Source: CAMAUF01 sp046152925
Lineage (GTDB): Bacteria; Chloroflexota; Dehalococcoidia; Tepidiformales; Tepidiformaceae
NCBI GenBank assembly: GCA_046152925.1
Contig: JBJXFX010000086.1
Coordinates: 1-24,855, forward strand
Direction of reading: 5' to 3'
Length of the DNA: 24,855 nucleotides
Position numbers and translations under genes: made by a program. Of the stretch, positions 1 to 6,501 are shown in pieces; the first letter of the stretch is position 1; each line of letters begins with the position of its first letter. The notes under the pieces are model-generated. The model was not told the origin of the DNA and did no database searches. It saw only the letters and a program-made list of their open reading frames with translations.

Positions 1-304
1 CTGCGGCGGGCCAGGCCGGAGTATACCGGCGCCCTCCCCAAGGCGGAATGCGCTGGGGTGCGGCTCGAGTTTGTTAGATGGGGGGCGTCCCACGGATTCG
101 GGCGAGCGTCAAACCCAGCGTGGCATCTGCCGGCGCCGCCCGAAGGCGATTGCGCCTGACCAAGAAACATAAAAACCCCTCTCCCGCGAAGTGGGGGAGA
201 GGGGGTGAGGGCAGCCTCGTCGCATCGCGCCCCGTTCCCACCGTGATGCGGAGCTCGTCGCCCGGTTAGCGCAACGTCAGCGTGAGCGGCAGGCCCGGCA
301 GGCC
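1..304. other. Non-coding stretch before the SDR gene
   Basis: I see no convincing gene here. The short open frames have no family-like sequence. The only structured element is the REP-like palindrome listed separately. The minus-strand SDR gene ends at 305, so part of this stretch is its 3' flank. No uridine-rich terminator is evident. Confidence 0.5.
176..212 (+). repeat. REP-like palindrome, copy A
   Basis: An imperfect palindrome with arms CCCCTCTCCC (176-185) and GGGGAGAGGGG (194-204) around a short GCGAAGT loop, followed by a GTGAGGGC tail. Two related elements with the same orientation, loop and GATGAGGGC-type tail occur at 6167-6215 and 6430-6470. Palindromes of this CCCTCTCCC type are known as dispersed intergenic repeats in many GC-rich genomes. 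It may form an RNA hairpin, but no function can be read from the sequence. Confidence 0.7.
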
Positions 305-1072
305 TCACGGCCCTCCGCTGACCACGAGCACCTGGCCCGTCACCCAGTCGGACGCCTTGGACGCCAAGTAGACCGCGGCCGCGCCGAAGTCCTCGTCGCT
401 CCCCATCCGCCCGAGAATGACGTTCTTCGCCATCGCTTGGACTTGCTCGTCGCCGATGCGCATGGACTCACGGAAGTCTTCGGTGTCCACCGGACCAGGG
501 GCGATGGCGTTGACCCGGATCTTGCGGCGGGCGAGCTCCGCGGCATACGTCTTCGTCAAGTGGTTCAACGCGGCCTTCGCCGCCCCATACGGGCCGTTCG
601 TCGGCGTCCCGTTACGGTCGGCAGCGATGGAACTCGTGTTGATGATCCGGCCGCCGGGCTGAATGAACTCTTGCGCCAACTTAATGCAGCGCCACACGGC
701 GACGTAGTTCAGCTCAAGAATGTGGCCAAAGGCCTCCTCCGTATGCTGCCGAAGCACCACCGGCCGTTCGCCCTGAAGTCCACCCGCGTTGTTGACCCAG
801 ATGTCAATCTTCCCGAACTCGGCCAGCGTCTTGTCGATCAGGTTCTTCACCTGCTCTTCGACCATCACGTCGGTGGGCACCGCGATGGCGCGCCTGCCCA
901 GCGCCCGGATTTCGGCGGCGACGGACTCGATCATCTCTGGCCGGCGCGCGGCGACAACGACGTCGGCGCCCGCGCTTGCCAGCCCGAGGGCCATGCCCCG
1001 GCCGATGCCAGTCCCGGCCCCTGTGACCACCGCGACCTCGCCGTCGAGACGGAAGAGACTGAGAACATCCAT
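305..1072 (-). CDS. Short-chain dehydrogenase/reductase (SDR), classical type
   Basis: A 255-residue NAD(P)-dependent oxidoreductase of the classical SDR family. Visible motifs are the cofactor glycine motif TGAGTGIG (residues 17-24), NNAG (94-97), an N at 122, the catalytic serine in NTSS (147/148) and YGAAK with Tyr162 and Lys166, so the tetrad is complete. The C-terminal TGQVLVVSGG is typical of FabG-like members. The ATG is preceded by GGAGGA about 6 bases away. It lies 105 bases downstream of the KstD-like flavoprotein on the same strand, so the two may act in one oxidation pathway for a steroid, terpenoid or acyl alcohol. The substrate cannot be read from sequence; the family call is secure. 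Confidence 0.93.
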   Translation of the reverse strand: MDVLSLFRLDGEVAVVTGAGTGIGRGMALGLASAGADVVVAARRPEMIESVAAEIRALGRRAIAVPTDVMVEEQVKNLIDKTLAEFGKIDIWVNNAGGLQGERPVVLRQHTEEAFGHILELNYVAVWRCIKLAQEFIQPGGRIINTSSIAADRNGTPTNGPYGAAKAALNHLTKTYAAELARRKIRVNAIAPGPVDTEDFRESMRIGDEQVQAMAKNVILGRMGSDEDFGAAAVYLASKASDWVTGQVLVVSGGP

Positions 1073-1137
1073 TTTCGTCCTCCAAAACGGGCGAACGCGC
1101 CCGCAGCTGAGAACCGATCCCCGACCGGCCCCGGCGA

Positions 1138-1143
1138 ACTATA
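1138..1143 (-). promoter_or_regulatory. Candidate -10 box for the SDR gene
   Basis: On the minus strand TATAGT (5 of 6 matches to TATAAT) lies 65 bases upstream of the SDR start in the short gap after the flavoprotein gene. No good -35 box is seen at 16-18 bases. It may be a weak internal promoter, or chance. Confidence 0.3.
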
Positions 1144-1177
1144 GCGCCAGCCGCGTAGGCGTCCACCGCGCGCGGAC

Positions 1178-2839
1178 CTAGGCGATGTTCGGGGGAGATG
1201 CCGCCGCGGTCTTCCCCGCGAGGAAGCCGAATGTCATGCCAGGGCCGATGGTGCCCCCCGCTCCGCCATAGACCATGCCCGTGGCCCCGGCCATTGCGTT
1301 CCCGGCGGCGAACAAGCCCTTAATGGGCCGGCCTCGCGGGTCGAGCACGCGGCCGGCTGCATCGGTCTTGGGGCCGCCCTTCGTCCCAAGTGCACCGGAG
1401 ACGATCTGCAGCGCGTGAAACGGGGGCCGTTCCAACTTGCCCAGGGTCGTGAACGGCGCCGGCTGCGTCCGGTCGCCGTTGTAGGAGTCGTAGGCGCTTT
1501 CGCCACGCTTGAAGTCTCCGTCCACTCCGCGCTCGACGAAGCCATTGAACCGGGCGATGGTGCTCGCCAGCGAGGCCGGGTCGAGGCCGAGGTCGCTCGC
1601 AAGCGCTTCGATCGTCGCACCCGTCCGGATCAGGCCATCTGGTGCGTTCGTCGCAGGTCGGTAGCCAGCGATGGGGTACTTCTCGAAGAAGTCATGGTCG
1701 AACACGAGCCACGCGGGGGAGTTGAGAAACGTGAACTCCTGCGGGTCGAACGTGTGGAAGGCACGGCCGATGTCGTTGTAGTTTGCCGCTTCGTTCGCGA
1801 ACCGCTGCCCGCGCCGGTTGACAAGGATCGACCCTGGTAACGTCCGCTCGCTCAAGCAAAGCCGGTAGAGCGGCTTGCCACGCACCGTCTCACCCGGGAT
1901 CGGTATCGTCGGCATCCACCAGGCCTCGCTCATATTCCCCAGCGCGGCGCCAGCCTCCATCGCCATGATCAGGGCATCGCCTTCGTTCTCCGGGGGCGAG
2001 GCCGGGCCCGTCAGCGGGCCGCGCAGGAAAGAGCGGACGAGCTCGGCGTTCCACTCGAAGCCACCCGTGGCGAGGATGACGCCCTGGCGGGCCTTAACGA
2101 AGTAGTCGGCCCCATCCCGTTCGCACCGGATGCCGACAACCGCCTCCCGTTCGCGCACGAGCTCGACCGCCCGGACGCCGAGGGACGGCGGGATTTCACG
2201 GTCGAGACACGCCCGCAGCAGTGGCCCGACGACCGCGTGGCCCATCCCGCGCAGCTGCCGGGAACTCCGCTCCGCGAGCGTGGCCGCGTCGGGGATGCCC
2301 TTCTCCATCGACTCGACGAGGGTGATCGGCACCACGGGCGCTTGGGGGTGAATGTCGGTCCCCTGGCAGTTGACCTTGTCAGCCCAACTCCCCAGTTCTG
2401 AGTAGGGGTAGAGGTCGGGGTCGAGCGACCGGCCGCCAGCGGGCAGCCCGCCGGGGTTCTCCGGGTGGTAGTCCGGGTAGCCCTCGGCGAGGTGGAACTT
2501 CAGTGGCGTGTGCGCCTCAATGTACTCGACCATCGCGGGCCCGTTGTCGACGAAGGCGGCCGCGAGCTCCATGTCCATGACCCCGAGCGAGAGCGACTGG
2601 AGATACTCCAGTGCTGCCTCCCGCGAGTCCTGGATGCCGTGGAGCGCCTGGTGCGGGTTGTTCGGGATCCAGGCGATACCGCCTGAAATCGCCGTCGTGC
2701 CCCCCACCGTCCGCGCCCGCTCCAAGATCGCAACGCTTGCTCCCTGGTCGCTCGCGACCACCGCAGCCGTGAGGGCCGAGCCTCCGGACCCCAACACTGC
2801 CACGTCCACTTCCAAATCCCACTTCGATGGCAAGTCCAT
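1178..2839 (-). CDS. FAD-dependent dehydrogenase, 3-ketosteroid-delta1-dehydrogenase-like
   Basis: A 553-residue flavoprotein of the FAD_binding_2 family (KstD / fumarate-reductase flavoprotein fold). The N-terminus has the dinucleotide motif VLGSGGSA (15-22) followed by VGGTTAISGG, which contacts FAD. The C-terminus has GLFAAGN and then VYGGAGGTIGPGMTFG, matching the KstD signature in which a Tyr and a Gly four residues later activate the 3-keto group (here Tyr524 and Gly528). I start the gene at the ATG at 2839. It has AAGGAG about 7 bases upstream and gives the usual family N-terminus; the frame stays open another 192 codons, but these run antisense through ispH. The true substrate (steroid, triterpenoid or other ketone) is unknown. 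Same-strand neighbour of the SDR. Confidence 0.88.
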   Translation of the reverse strand: MDLPSKWDLEVDVAVLGSGGSALTAAVVASDQGASVAILERARTVGGTTAISGGIAWIPNNPHQALHGIQDSREAALEYLQSLSLGVMDMELAAAFVDNGPAMVEYIEAHTPLKFHLAEGYPDYHPENPGGLPAGGRSLDPDLYPYSELGSWADKVNCQGTDIHPQAPVVPITLVESMEKGIPDAATLAERSSRQLRGMGHAVVGPLLRACLDREIPPSLGVRAVELVREREAVVGIRCERDGADYFVKARQGVILATGGFEWNAELVRSFLRGPLTGPASPPENEGDALIMAMEAGAALGNMSEAWWMPTIPIPGETVRGKPLYRLCLSERTLPGSILVNRRGQRFANEAANYNDIGRAFHTFDPQEFTFLNSPAWLVFDHDFFEKYPIAGYRPATNAPDGLIRTGATIEALASDLGLDPASLASTIARFNGFVERGVDGDFKRGESAYDSYNGDRTQPAPFTTLGKLERPPFHALQIVSGALGTKGGPKTDAAGRVLDPRGRPIKGLFAAGNAMAGATGMVYGGAGGTIGPGMTFGFLAGKTAAASPPNIA

Positions 2840-2900
2840 CCGAAAGCTCCTTCGACGCGATCGGCCCGAACTTCTCAGTACCTTCGGGGCCCCGTACCGG

Positions 2901-2953
2901 AGCATACGCTTCCGGCCGGGTGGGTTCTCAAACCAAGCGCCGGTGCGTAGTAT
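2901..2953. promoter_or_regulatory. Candidate overlapping divergent promoters between the flavoprotein gene and ispH
   Basis: For ispH (plus strand), TTCTCA (2925-2930) and TAGTAT (2948-2953) are separated by 17 bases. For the flavoprotein (minus strand), TTGAGA (2931-2926) and TATGCT (2906-2901) are separated by 19. The two -35 boxes occupy the same bases, so the promoters could compete. The matches are only moderate, and another plus-strand box, TATTCT, lies at 2963-2968. Confidence 0.33.
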
Positions 2954-2989
2954 CCCGCGAATATTCTGCAATGCGGACAGGTGAACGTC

Positions 2990-3949
2990 GTGAAGATCAT
3001 CCTGGCGAAGCCCCGCGGCTTCTGTGCAGGCGTCAACATGGCTGTTGAAACGCTCGAGACCGCCCTCCGCGTATTCGGCCCACCCGTGTACGTCTACCAC
3101 GAGATCGTCCACAACAAGCGCGTCGTCAGCGAGTTCAGGTCCAAAGGCGCCACCTTCGTCGATGACTTGGAGCAGGTGCCCGATGGGGCGAACCTCGTGT
3201 TCTCGGCCCACGGCGTCGCGCCCGGCCTCCGCGCCAACGCGGGCGCCCGCGGCATCCGGGTCGTCGACGCGACCTGCCCACTGGTGACCAAGGTCCACTC
3301 CGAAGCGGTCCGCTTCGCCAAGCACGGCCACCGCATCCTGCTCATCGGCCACGAAGGCCACGACGAAATCGTGGGCACGATGGGCGAAGCCCCGGACCGC
3401 ATCACCCTTGTCCAATCTGAAGAGGACGCCGCGACCATCGAAGTCGGCGACCCCACGAATGTCGCCTACCTCAGCCAGACCACACTCAGCGTCGACGAGG
3501 CGAGCCGGATCGTGGGGCTGCTCCGCGAGCGCTTCCCTGGCATCGTCGCCCCACCAAGCGAGGACATCTGTTACGCGACCCAGAACCGCCAGGACGCCGT
3601 GCGCCGCCTCGCCGCTGAAGCCGACCTCTTCCTCGTGCTCGGCAGCCAGAACAGTTCGAACAGCAAGCGCCTCGCCGAAATCGCTGCGTCACTGGGCGTG
3701 CGGGCCCATCTGATCGATGGCTGGCGCGAAATCCGCCCGGAATGGCTCGCGGATGTCACGACCGTCGCGATTACCGCCGGGGCGAGCGCGCCTGAAAAGC
3801 TCGTCCAAGAGTGCATCGCCTGGCTCGTAGAGCGCTACGGCGCCAGCGTCGAAGAGCGTGCGCTACGCGAGGAGACCCTGCATTTTCAGCTCCCGCCCGA
3901 GTTACGTAACTTGGTCGCGGCCCCGTCTCAGGCCGTCGCCGCGGGGTAA
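2990..3949 (+). CDS. ispH: 4-hydroxy-3-methylbut-2-enyl diphosphate reductase (IspH/LytB)
   Basis: The last enzyme of the MEP pathway, reducing HMBPP to IPP and DMAPP with a [4Fe-4S] cluster. All three cluster cysteines are visible in GFCAGV, DATCPLVTKVH and DICYATQNRQ, as are the substrate histidines in VHNK and SAHG and the GSQNSSNS loop. I choose the GTG at 2990. AGGTGA lies 5 bases upstream, the protein begins MKIILAKPRGFCAGV like known IspH, and the cysteines fall at 12 and 96 as in E. coli. A GTG three codons earlier (2981) is the alternative. The protein is about 319 residues against a usual 310-320. It supplies precursors to the hopanoid pathway encoded further right. Its 3' end overlaps the convergent VOC gene by 22 bases. 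Confidence 0.97.
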   Translation: MKIILAKPRGFCAGVNMAVETLETALRVFGPPVYVYHEIVHNKRVVSEFRSKGATFVDDLEQVPDGANLVFSAHGVAPGLRANAGARGIRVVDATCPLVTKVHSEAVRFAKHGHRILLIGHEGHDEIVGTMGEAPDRITLVQSEEDAATIEVGDPTNVAYLSQTTLSVDEASRIVGLLRERFPGIVAPPSEDICYATQNRQDAVRRLAAEADLFLVLGSQNSSNSKRLAEIAASLGVRAHLIDGWREIRPEWLADVTTVAITAGASAPEKLVQECIAWLVERYGASVEERALREETLHFQLPPELRNLVAAPSQAVAAG

Positions 3950-4362
3950 GTCATGAACTCGAGCAGGTTCCCGTCGGGGTCGCGGGTGTAGATGCTGGTG
4001 CCCTGGCGCTGGCCAGCATCGGCGCCGCCCCGCTGGTCCACCGGGCCGAACGTGATCTCACACCCCGCTTCGCGCAACAGAGCCTCCGCTTCCGCAATCG
4101 TCCCCGGAAACGCGAAACAGAGGTCGCCACAACCTGGCTGCGCCGTCGGACCTTTCAGGGTGAACTTCGGGTTCTGCCAGAGCTGCGGCGGATGCACGTT
4201 GATCTTCACGTGCTCGTCCACCTGGATGGCGATCAGGCGGCTCGTGCCCGCGCGCCACTCGTCTTCGTAAATCGTCGGGAAGCCGAGCCGCTTGTAAAAC
4301 GCGATCAGGCGCTCGACATCGTGTGTGGGCAGGGAGACGTGGTCGAAGCCGTGGACGCGCAT
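3928..4362 (-). CDS. VOC-family (glyoxalase/bleomycin-resistance fold) protein
   Basis: A 144-residue vicinal-oxygen-chelate fold protein. It starts MRVHGFDHVSLPTHDVERLIAFY, with His in DHVSL as a likely metal ligand, and ends YTRDPDGNLLEFMTY, where the Glu is the usual last ligand; these are the N- and C-terminal hallmarks of a dioxygenase or glyoxalase type module. The ATG at 4362 has GGAGG about 10 bases upstream; a GTG 10 codons earlier (4392) would also be in frame but adds an atypical leader. It lies 43 bases downstream of the tRNA-Ala on the same strand, so co-transcription is possible. The reaction cannot be assigned; a lyase, isomerase or extradiol dioxygenase role is equally possible. 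Confidence 0.88.
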   Translation of the reverse strand: MRVHGFDHVSLPTHDVERLIAFYKRLGFPTIYEDEWRAGTSRLIAIQVDEHVKINVHPPQLWQNPKFTLKGPTAQPGCGDLCFAFPGTIAEAEALLREAGCEITFGPVDQRGGADAGQRQGTSIYTRDPDGNLLEFMTYPAATA

Positions 4363-4405
4363 GTGGGGCTGGCCTCCGGACGAACTGAGCACGGGCCGGA
4401 TGGAG

Positions 4406-4481
4406 TGGTGGAGACGAGGGGACTCGAACCCCTTACCTCAGCGATGCGAACGCTGCGCTCTCCCAGATGAGCTACGTCCCC
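4406..4481 (-). tRNA. tRNA-Ala (anticodon CGC)
   Basis: A complete cloverleaf on the minus strand: acceptor GGGGACG/CGTCTCC, D-arm GCTC...GAGC, anticodon stem CAGCG/CGCTG with loop TTCGCAT (anticodon CGC, reading GCG), T-arm AGGGG-TTCGAGT-CCCCT, discriminator A and an encoded CCA (4408-4406). The third acceptor pair is G.U, the main identity element of tRNA-Ala, which confirms the assignment. The 5' end is only 18 bases after a hairpin that follows the zinc-ribbon gene, and I see no promoter between them. It may be processed from a transcript that starts upstream. Confidence 0.97.
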
Positions 4482-4499
4482 ACATCCGGCAACGAACGA

Positions 4500-4528
4500 G
4501 GGCCACTCCCGATGGTAGAGAGTGGCCC
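4500..4528 (-). terminator. Hairpin after the zinc-ribbon gene (terminator or processing site)
   Basis: A perfect 9-base stem, GGGCCACTC / GAGTGGCCC, with an 11-base loop. On the minus strand it lies 29 bases past the zinc-ribbon stop and is followed by TCGTTCGTT, which is only weakly U-rich. It may be a poor terminator or an RNase processing signal ahead of the tRNA. Confidence 0.45.
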
Positions 4529-4557
4529 CCACTTGAGGCAACCTGGCTGCTGATTGA

Positions 4558-4728
4558 CTAGTGCCGGTGGGCGCTCCCGCGGCCGATCCGATAGCTCGTC
4601 TCGCCGGTGAACTGCTTTTCGACCCCGCACTTCTTGCACCTGCCGGGCGTCAGCTCGCCCTTTGGAGAATCGAGGACCCAATGGTGGACGCAGTCACCAA
4701 CGACTTGGAGCGTCTCGGCCTTTGACAT
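4558..4728 (-). CDS. Small zinc-ribbon-like protein (56 aa)
   Basis: A 56-residue protein with Cys13-x-His15-His16, a short linker and Cys31-x2-Cys34 in GRCKKCGVEKQF. The pattern CxHHWVLDSPKG...CKKCG would make a single Zn site and resembles short uncharacterised proteins I associate with Chloroflexota and Actinobacteria. The start chosen is the ATG at 4728 with GGGGAAG about 6 bases upstream. A GTG 19 codons earlier would add an unrelated leader. It follows rimM on the same strand, with its own candidate promoter between. A role near the ribosome or RNA is only suggested by the neighbours; no function is known to me. Confidence 0.72.
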   Translation of the reverse strand: MSKAETLQVVGDCVHHWVLDSPKGELTPGRCKKCGVEKQFTGETSYRIGRGSAHRH

Positions 4729-4800
4729 GAGTTGCTTCCCCTCGACGGTTTGATTAGGTGCCCTGGCCTCGCATTCCACCGCCACCCCAGAGCCCGCGTC

Positions 4801-4829
4801 AGTGTAGTAGGGGTCATAGATGTCTTCAA
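4801..4829 (-). promoter_or_regulatory. Candidate promoter for the zinc-ribbon gene (and perhaps tRNA-Ala)
   Basis: On the minus strand TTGAAG (4829-4824) and TACACT (4806-4801) are separated by exactly 17 bases, in the gap after rimM. Predicted transcription starts near 4794, giving a leader of about 65 bases before the ATG at 4728. Confidence 0.5.
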
Positions 4830-4833
4830 TGGG

Positions 4834-5466
4834 TTATTTCGCTTCGTCTAACAATCCGGCGAGGGGTGTTATGCGCATTACACCTACCGGTAGGTCGATC
4901 GAGGCCACAACGCTGCCAATCGCGGGGATCAAAACCTCGCCACGAGGCCCCTGGACGATGTAAACGTCGTTCGCCCCCGTCTCCAGCACCTCGACGAGCG
5001 TGCCGAGGTCCTCGCCATCGACCGTTTCGACACGAAGCCCGACCAGTTCATGGACGAAGTACGACTCGGGGTCCGCGCGGCGAACATCGGCATCTCGTGC
5101 TTCGAGAAGCTCCCCGTAGAGCCCTTCGACCTCCTCGCGGCGGCCGAGGCCCGCGAGCTGAAGGATCCAGACGCCCTTCGAGGGGCGAGCGCGGAGGATC
5201 CGGCGCGAGATGCTCTGCAGGCAAACGGTCCGGCCGGCTTGGAGGTTGGGGGCGTCGTGGGCGAATGCGGTCGCGCGGATCTCGCCGCGGATGCCATGCG
5301 GACGCTGGACGATGCCAACCGCGGTAAAGCCCGGGCGAGGGGCATCCTTGACGCTAACCGCATCGACAAGAGGCTGCTGTGGAGGGGCAAGCGGACGCTT
5401 GCGGCGCGGCCCACGCGGCGCAGCGCGCGGCTCTTCGGCTGGGACGGGCTCGGTTGACTCGCTCAG
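4834..5466 (-). CDS. rimM: Ribosome maturation factor RimM, apparent CTG start
   Basis: RimM binds S19 and helps mature the 30S head. The frame contains the N-terminal RimM barrel (FTAVGIVQRPHGIRGEIR), then the linker ESYFVHELVGLRV and the PRC-barrel core (GTLVEVLETGANDVYIV...VLIPAI...SIDLPVGVMRITPLAGLLDE), ending at a TAA at 4836-4834. No ATG, GTG or TTG occurs in this frame before the RimM domain. The open stretch back to the nearest in-frame stop, inside khpA, offers one near-cognate start, CTG at 5466-5464, overlapping the khpA stop as CTGA with GGAG 8 bases upstream. From there the product is 210 residues, with a 45-residue Pro/Arg-rich N-terminal extension. It follows khpA directly. The identity is secure; the start is inferred. 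Confidence 0.9.
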   Translation of the reverse strand: MSESTEPVPAEEPRAAPRGPRRKRPLAPPQQPLVDAVSVKDAPRPGFTAVGIVQRPHGIRGEIRATAFAHDAPNLQAGRTVCLQSISRRILRARPSKGVWILQLAGLGRREEVEGLYGELLEARDADVRRADPESYFVHELVGLRVETVDGEDLGTLVEVLETGANDVYIVQGPRGEVLIPAIGSVVASIDLPVGVMRITPLAGLLDEAK

Positions 5467-5705
5467 TCGCCGATCTCCAACTGGACGCGGACATCTTCAC
5501 GGACGGCCGCAACCTTGACGACGGAGCGCAAGGACGAAGCGATGCGGCCGCCCTTGCCGATAACTTTGCCCCAATCGCCTTCAGCGACATCAAGGCGGAC
5601 GACCACGCGCCCGCCGTCGTCGGTCTCGGTCACGCGGACCTCGTCCGGATTATCGACGAGCGCTTTGGCGAGATAATCGACGAGGTCGGCCATCATGCTG
5701 GCCAT
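5463..5705 (-). CDS. khpA: KH-domain RNA-binding protein KhpA
   Basis: An 80-residue single KH domain of the KhpA/YlqC family. The RNA-binding loop IGKGGR (residues 49-54) carries the GxxG signature and is followed by the helix IASSLRSVVKVAA. The family binds small RNAs and mRNAs and, with KhpB, influences cell-division and ribosome-related transcripts in Gram-positives. The ATG at 5705 lies 3 bases after the rpsP stop, and its Shine-Dalgarno AAGGAG overlaps the last rpsP codons, so translation is coupled. Alternative in-frame ATGs lie 3 and 4 codons later. The gene sits in the usual rpsP-khpA-rimM order. Confidence 0.95.
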   Translation of the reverse strand: MASMMADLVDYLAKALVDNPDEVRVTETDDGGRVVVRLDVAEGDWGKVIGKGGRIASSLRSVVKVAAVREDVRVQLEIGD

Positions 5706-5708
5706 TGG

Positions 5709-5963
5709 TTACTCCTTCGCGGCTTCAAGGACGCCGGCGCGGCGGAGGATCTTGGCGGCCGCCTCGGAGGGCTGGGCGCCTTTCGCCATCCATGCCTGCA
5801 CCCGTTCGGCGTTCACCTGGGCCACGGGCGGGACGGCGTGGGGGTCGTAGGACCCGACAATCTCAAGGAAGTCACCGTCGCGGCGGTCTGGCTTATGGGC
5901 GACGACGAGGCGGTAATACGGCTTCTTGGTCTTGCCGGTCCGCCGAAGGCGAATACGAAGCAT
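5709..5963 (-). CDS. rpsP: 30S ribosomal protein bS16
   Basis: An 84-residue bS16, recognised from MLRIRLRRTGKTKKPYYRLVVAHKPDRRDGDFLEIVGSYDP at its N-terminus (positions 1 to about 41), typical of the family, and from the later QAWMAKGAQPSEAAAKILRRAGV helix. The ATG at 5963 has GGGGAG 6 bases upstream. Upstream in-frame starts (5969, 5993) would place the ribosome-binding site inside the gene. It is first in the rpsP-khpA-rimM unit, separated from ffh by about 0.95 kb of non-coding DNA, so it probably has its own promoter. Confidence 0.97.
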   Translation of the reverse strand: MLRIRLRRTGKTKKPYYRLVVAHKPDRRDGDFLEIVGSYDPHAVPPVAQVNAERVQAWMAKGAQPSEAAAKILRRAGVLEAAKE

Positions 5964-6005
5964 GCACATCTCCCCAGGCGGGCCTGGTCTCACAAAGTCT
6001 CCGCC

Positions 6006-6035
6006 ATCCTAACGCATCGCGTGCCTAACGCCGAA
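6006..6035 (-). promoter_or_regulatory. Candidate promoter for rpsP-khpA-rimM
   Basis: On the minus strand TTCGGC (6035-6030) and TAGGAT (6011-6006) are separated by 18 bases, with the rpsP ATG about 42 bases downstream of the -10. The same TAGGAT box precedes the HicB gene. The -35 is weak, so this is tentative. Confidence 0.35.
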
Positions 6036-6121
6036 TGGCTGGGTGCAACTCAAGAGCTCAAGAGATTGGAGGCGCACCATCGCCTCGATCCGGCCCGCAT
6101 AGACCCGTAAACCACACGAGC

Positions 6122-6145
6122 GATGGCCCGCGAAGGCGGGCCATC
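6122..6145. other. Perfect 10-bp hairpin with a 4-base loop
   Basis: GATGGCCCGC, loop GAAG, then GCGGGCCATC. It is very stable in either orientation but no T-run follows on either strand, so it is not a standard intrinsic terminator. It lies upstream of the rpsP promoter candidate and 21 bases from REP-like copy B, and may belong to the same repeat-rich patch. Confidence 0.5.
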
Positions 6146-6166
6146 CAGCTCTAAAGAACGCGCACA

Positions 6167-6215
6167 CCCTTCTCCCGCGAAGTCGGGAGAAGGGTGGCTT
6201 CGCTGGGATGAGGGC
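6167..6215 (+). repeat. REP-like palindrome, copy B
   Basis: Arms CCCTTCTCCC (6167-6176) and GGGAGAAGGG (6185-6194) pair perfectly around GCGAAGTC. A GGGATGAGGGCCGC tail follows, shared with copy C. Same orientation as copies A and C. Confidence 0.78.
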
Positions 6216-6300
6216 CGCACCCCGTCGCCCCTCGAGCGCATCTCACCACGCCGAAACCGGCGTCCAACCTCCACCCCGGACAGCCTCAGTTCGACCAACG

Positions 6301-6402
6301 TTATGTCCCAAACGCCCGCCGCAGGTGTTCCGCCGCCTCATCGAGATTCGCCCGGCCACCCGGCACAACGCCAAAGAAACCGGCGGCTCCCCGCGGGTGA
6401 AT
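6301..6402 (-). pseudogene. Possible C-terminal remnant of an alpha/beta-hydrolase
   Basis: A 33-codon stretch ending in TAA reads GAAGFFGVVPGGRANLDEAA and then EHLRRAFGT, with no start codon and a stop just upstream. VVPGG followed by LDE and a basic helix ending in F resembles the C-terminus of alpha/beta-hydrolases, though the catalytic Gly-His step is missing. It lies on the same strand and downstream of the N-terminal remnant at 6502-6660, with REP copy C between them. This is a weak call; chance cannot be excluded. Confidence 0.25.
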
Positions 6403-6429
6403 GTTTCAGCAATTTAGAGAACATAACCA

Positions 6430-6470
6430 CCCTTCTCCCGCGAGTCGGGAGAAGGGCCGGGGATGAGGGC
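6430..6470 (+). repeat. REP-like palindrome, copy C
   Basis: Arms CCCTTCTCCC (6430-6439) and GGGAGAAGGG (6447-6456), loop GCGAGTC, then GGGGATGAGGGC. The arms are identical to those of copy B, 250 bases to the left. It lies 31 bases from the abrupt end of the hydrolase remnant. Confidence 0.78.
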
Positions 6471-6501
6471 CGCCGCGCCGCACCGCACCCGGTTCCGGCT
6501 C

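Noticed and set aside
78..269. 63-residue frame at the left edge
   Set aside because: It passes through the REP-like palindrome, has no recognisable motif and no ribosome-binding site.
266..304. In-frame codons after the SDR TGA reading GLPGLPLTLTLR and then TAA
   Set aside because: The SDR already ends at a normal family position (VVSGGP), so readthrough or a split gene is not needed to explain it.
2840..3415. 192-codon upstream extension of the flavoprotein frame
   Set aside because: It runs antisense through ispH, has no FAD-family sequence, and a good AAGGAG-preceded ATG at 2839 starts the family-like N-terminus.
4929..5414. 161-residue open frame over rimM
   Set aside because: It is a shadow in another frame, rich in Ser/Arg/Ala with no family match; the RimM domains lie in the frame with the CTG start.
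6122..6145. Intrinsic terminator at the 10-bp hairpin
   Set aside because: The stem is strong but no T-run follows on either strand, so I list it only as a hairpin.
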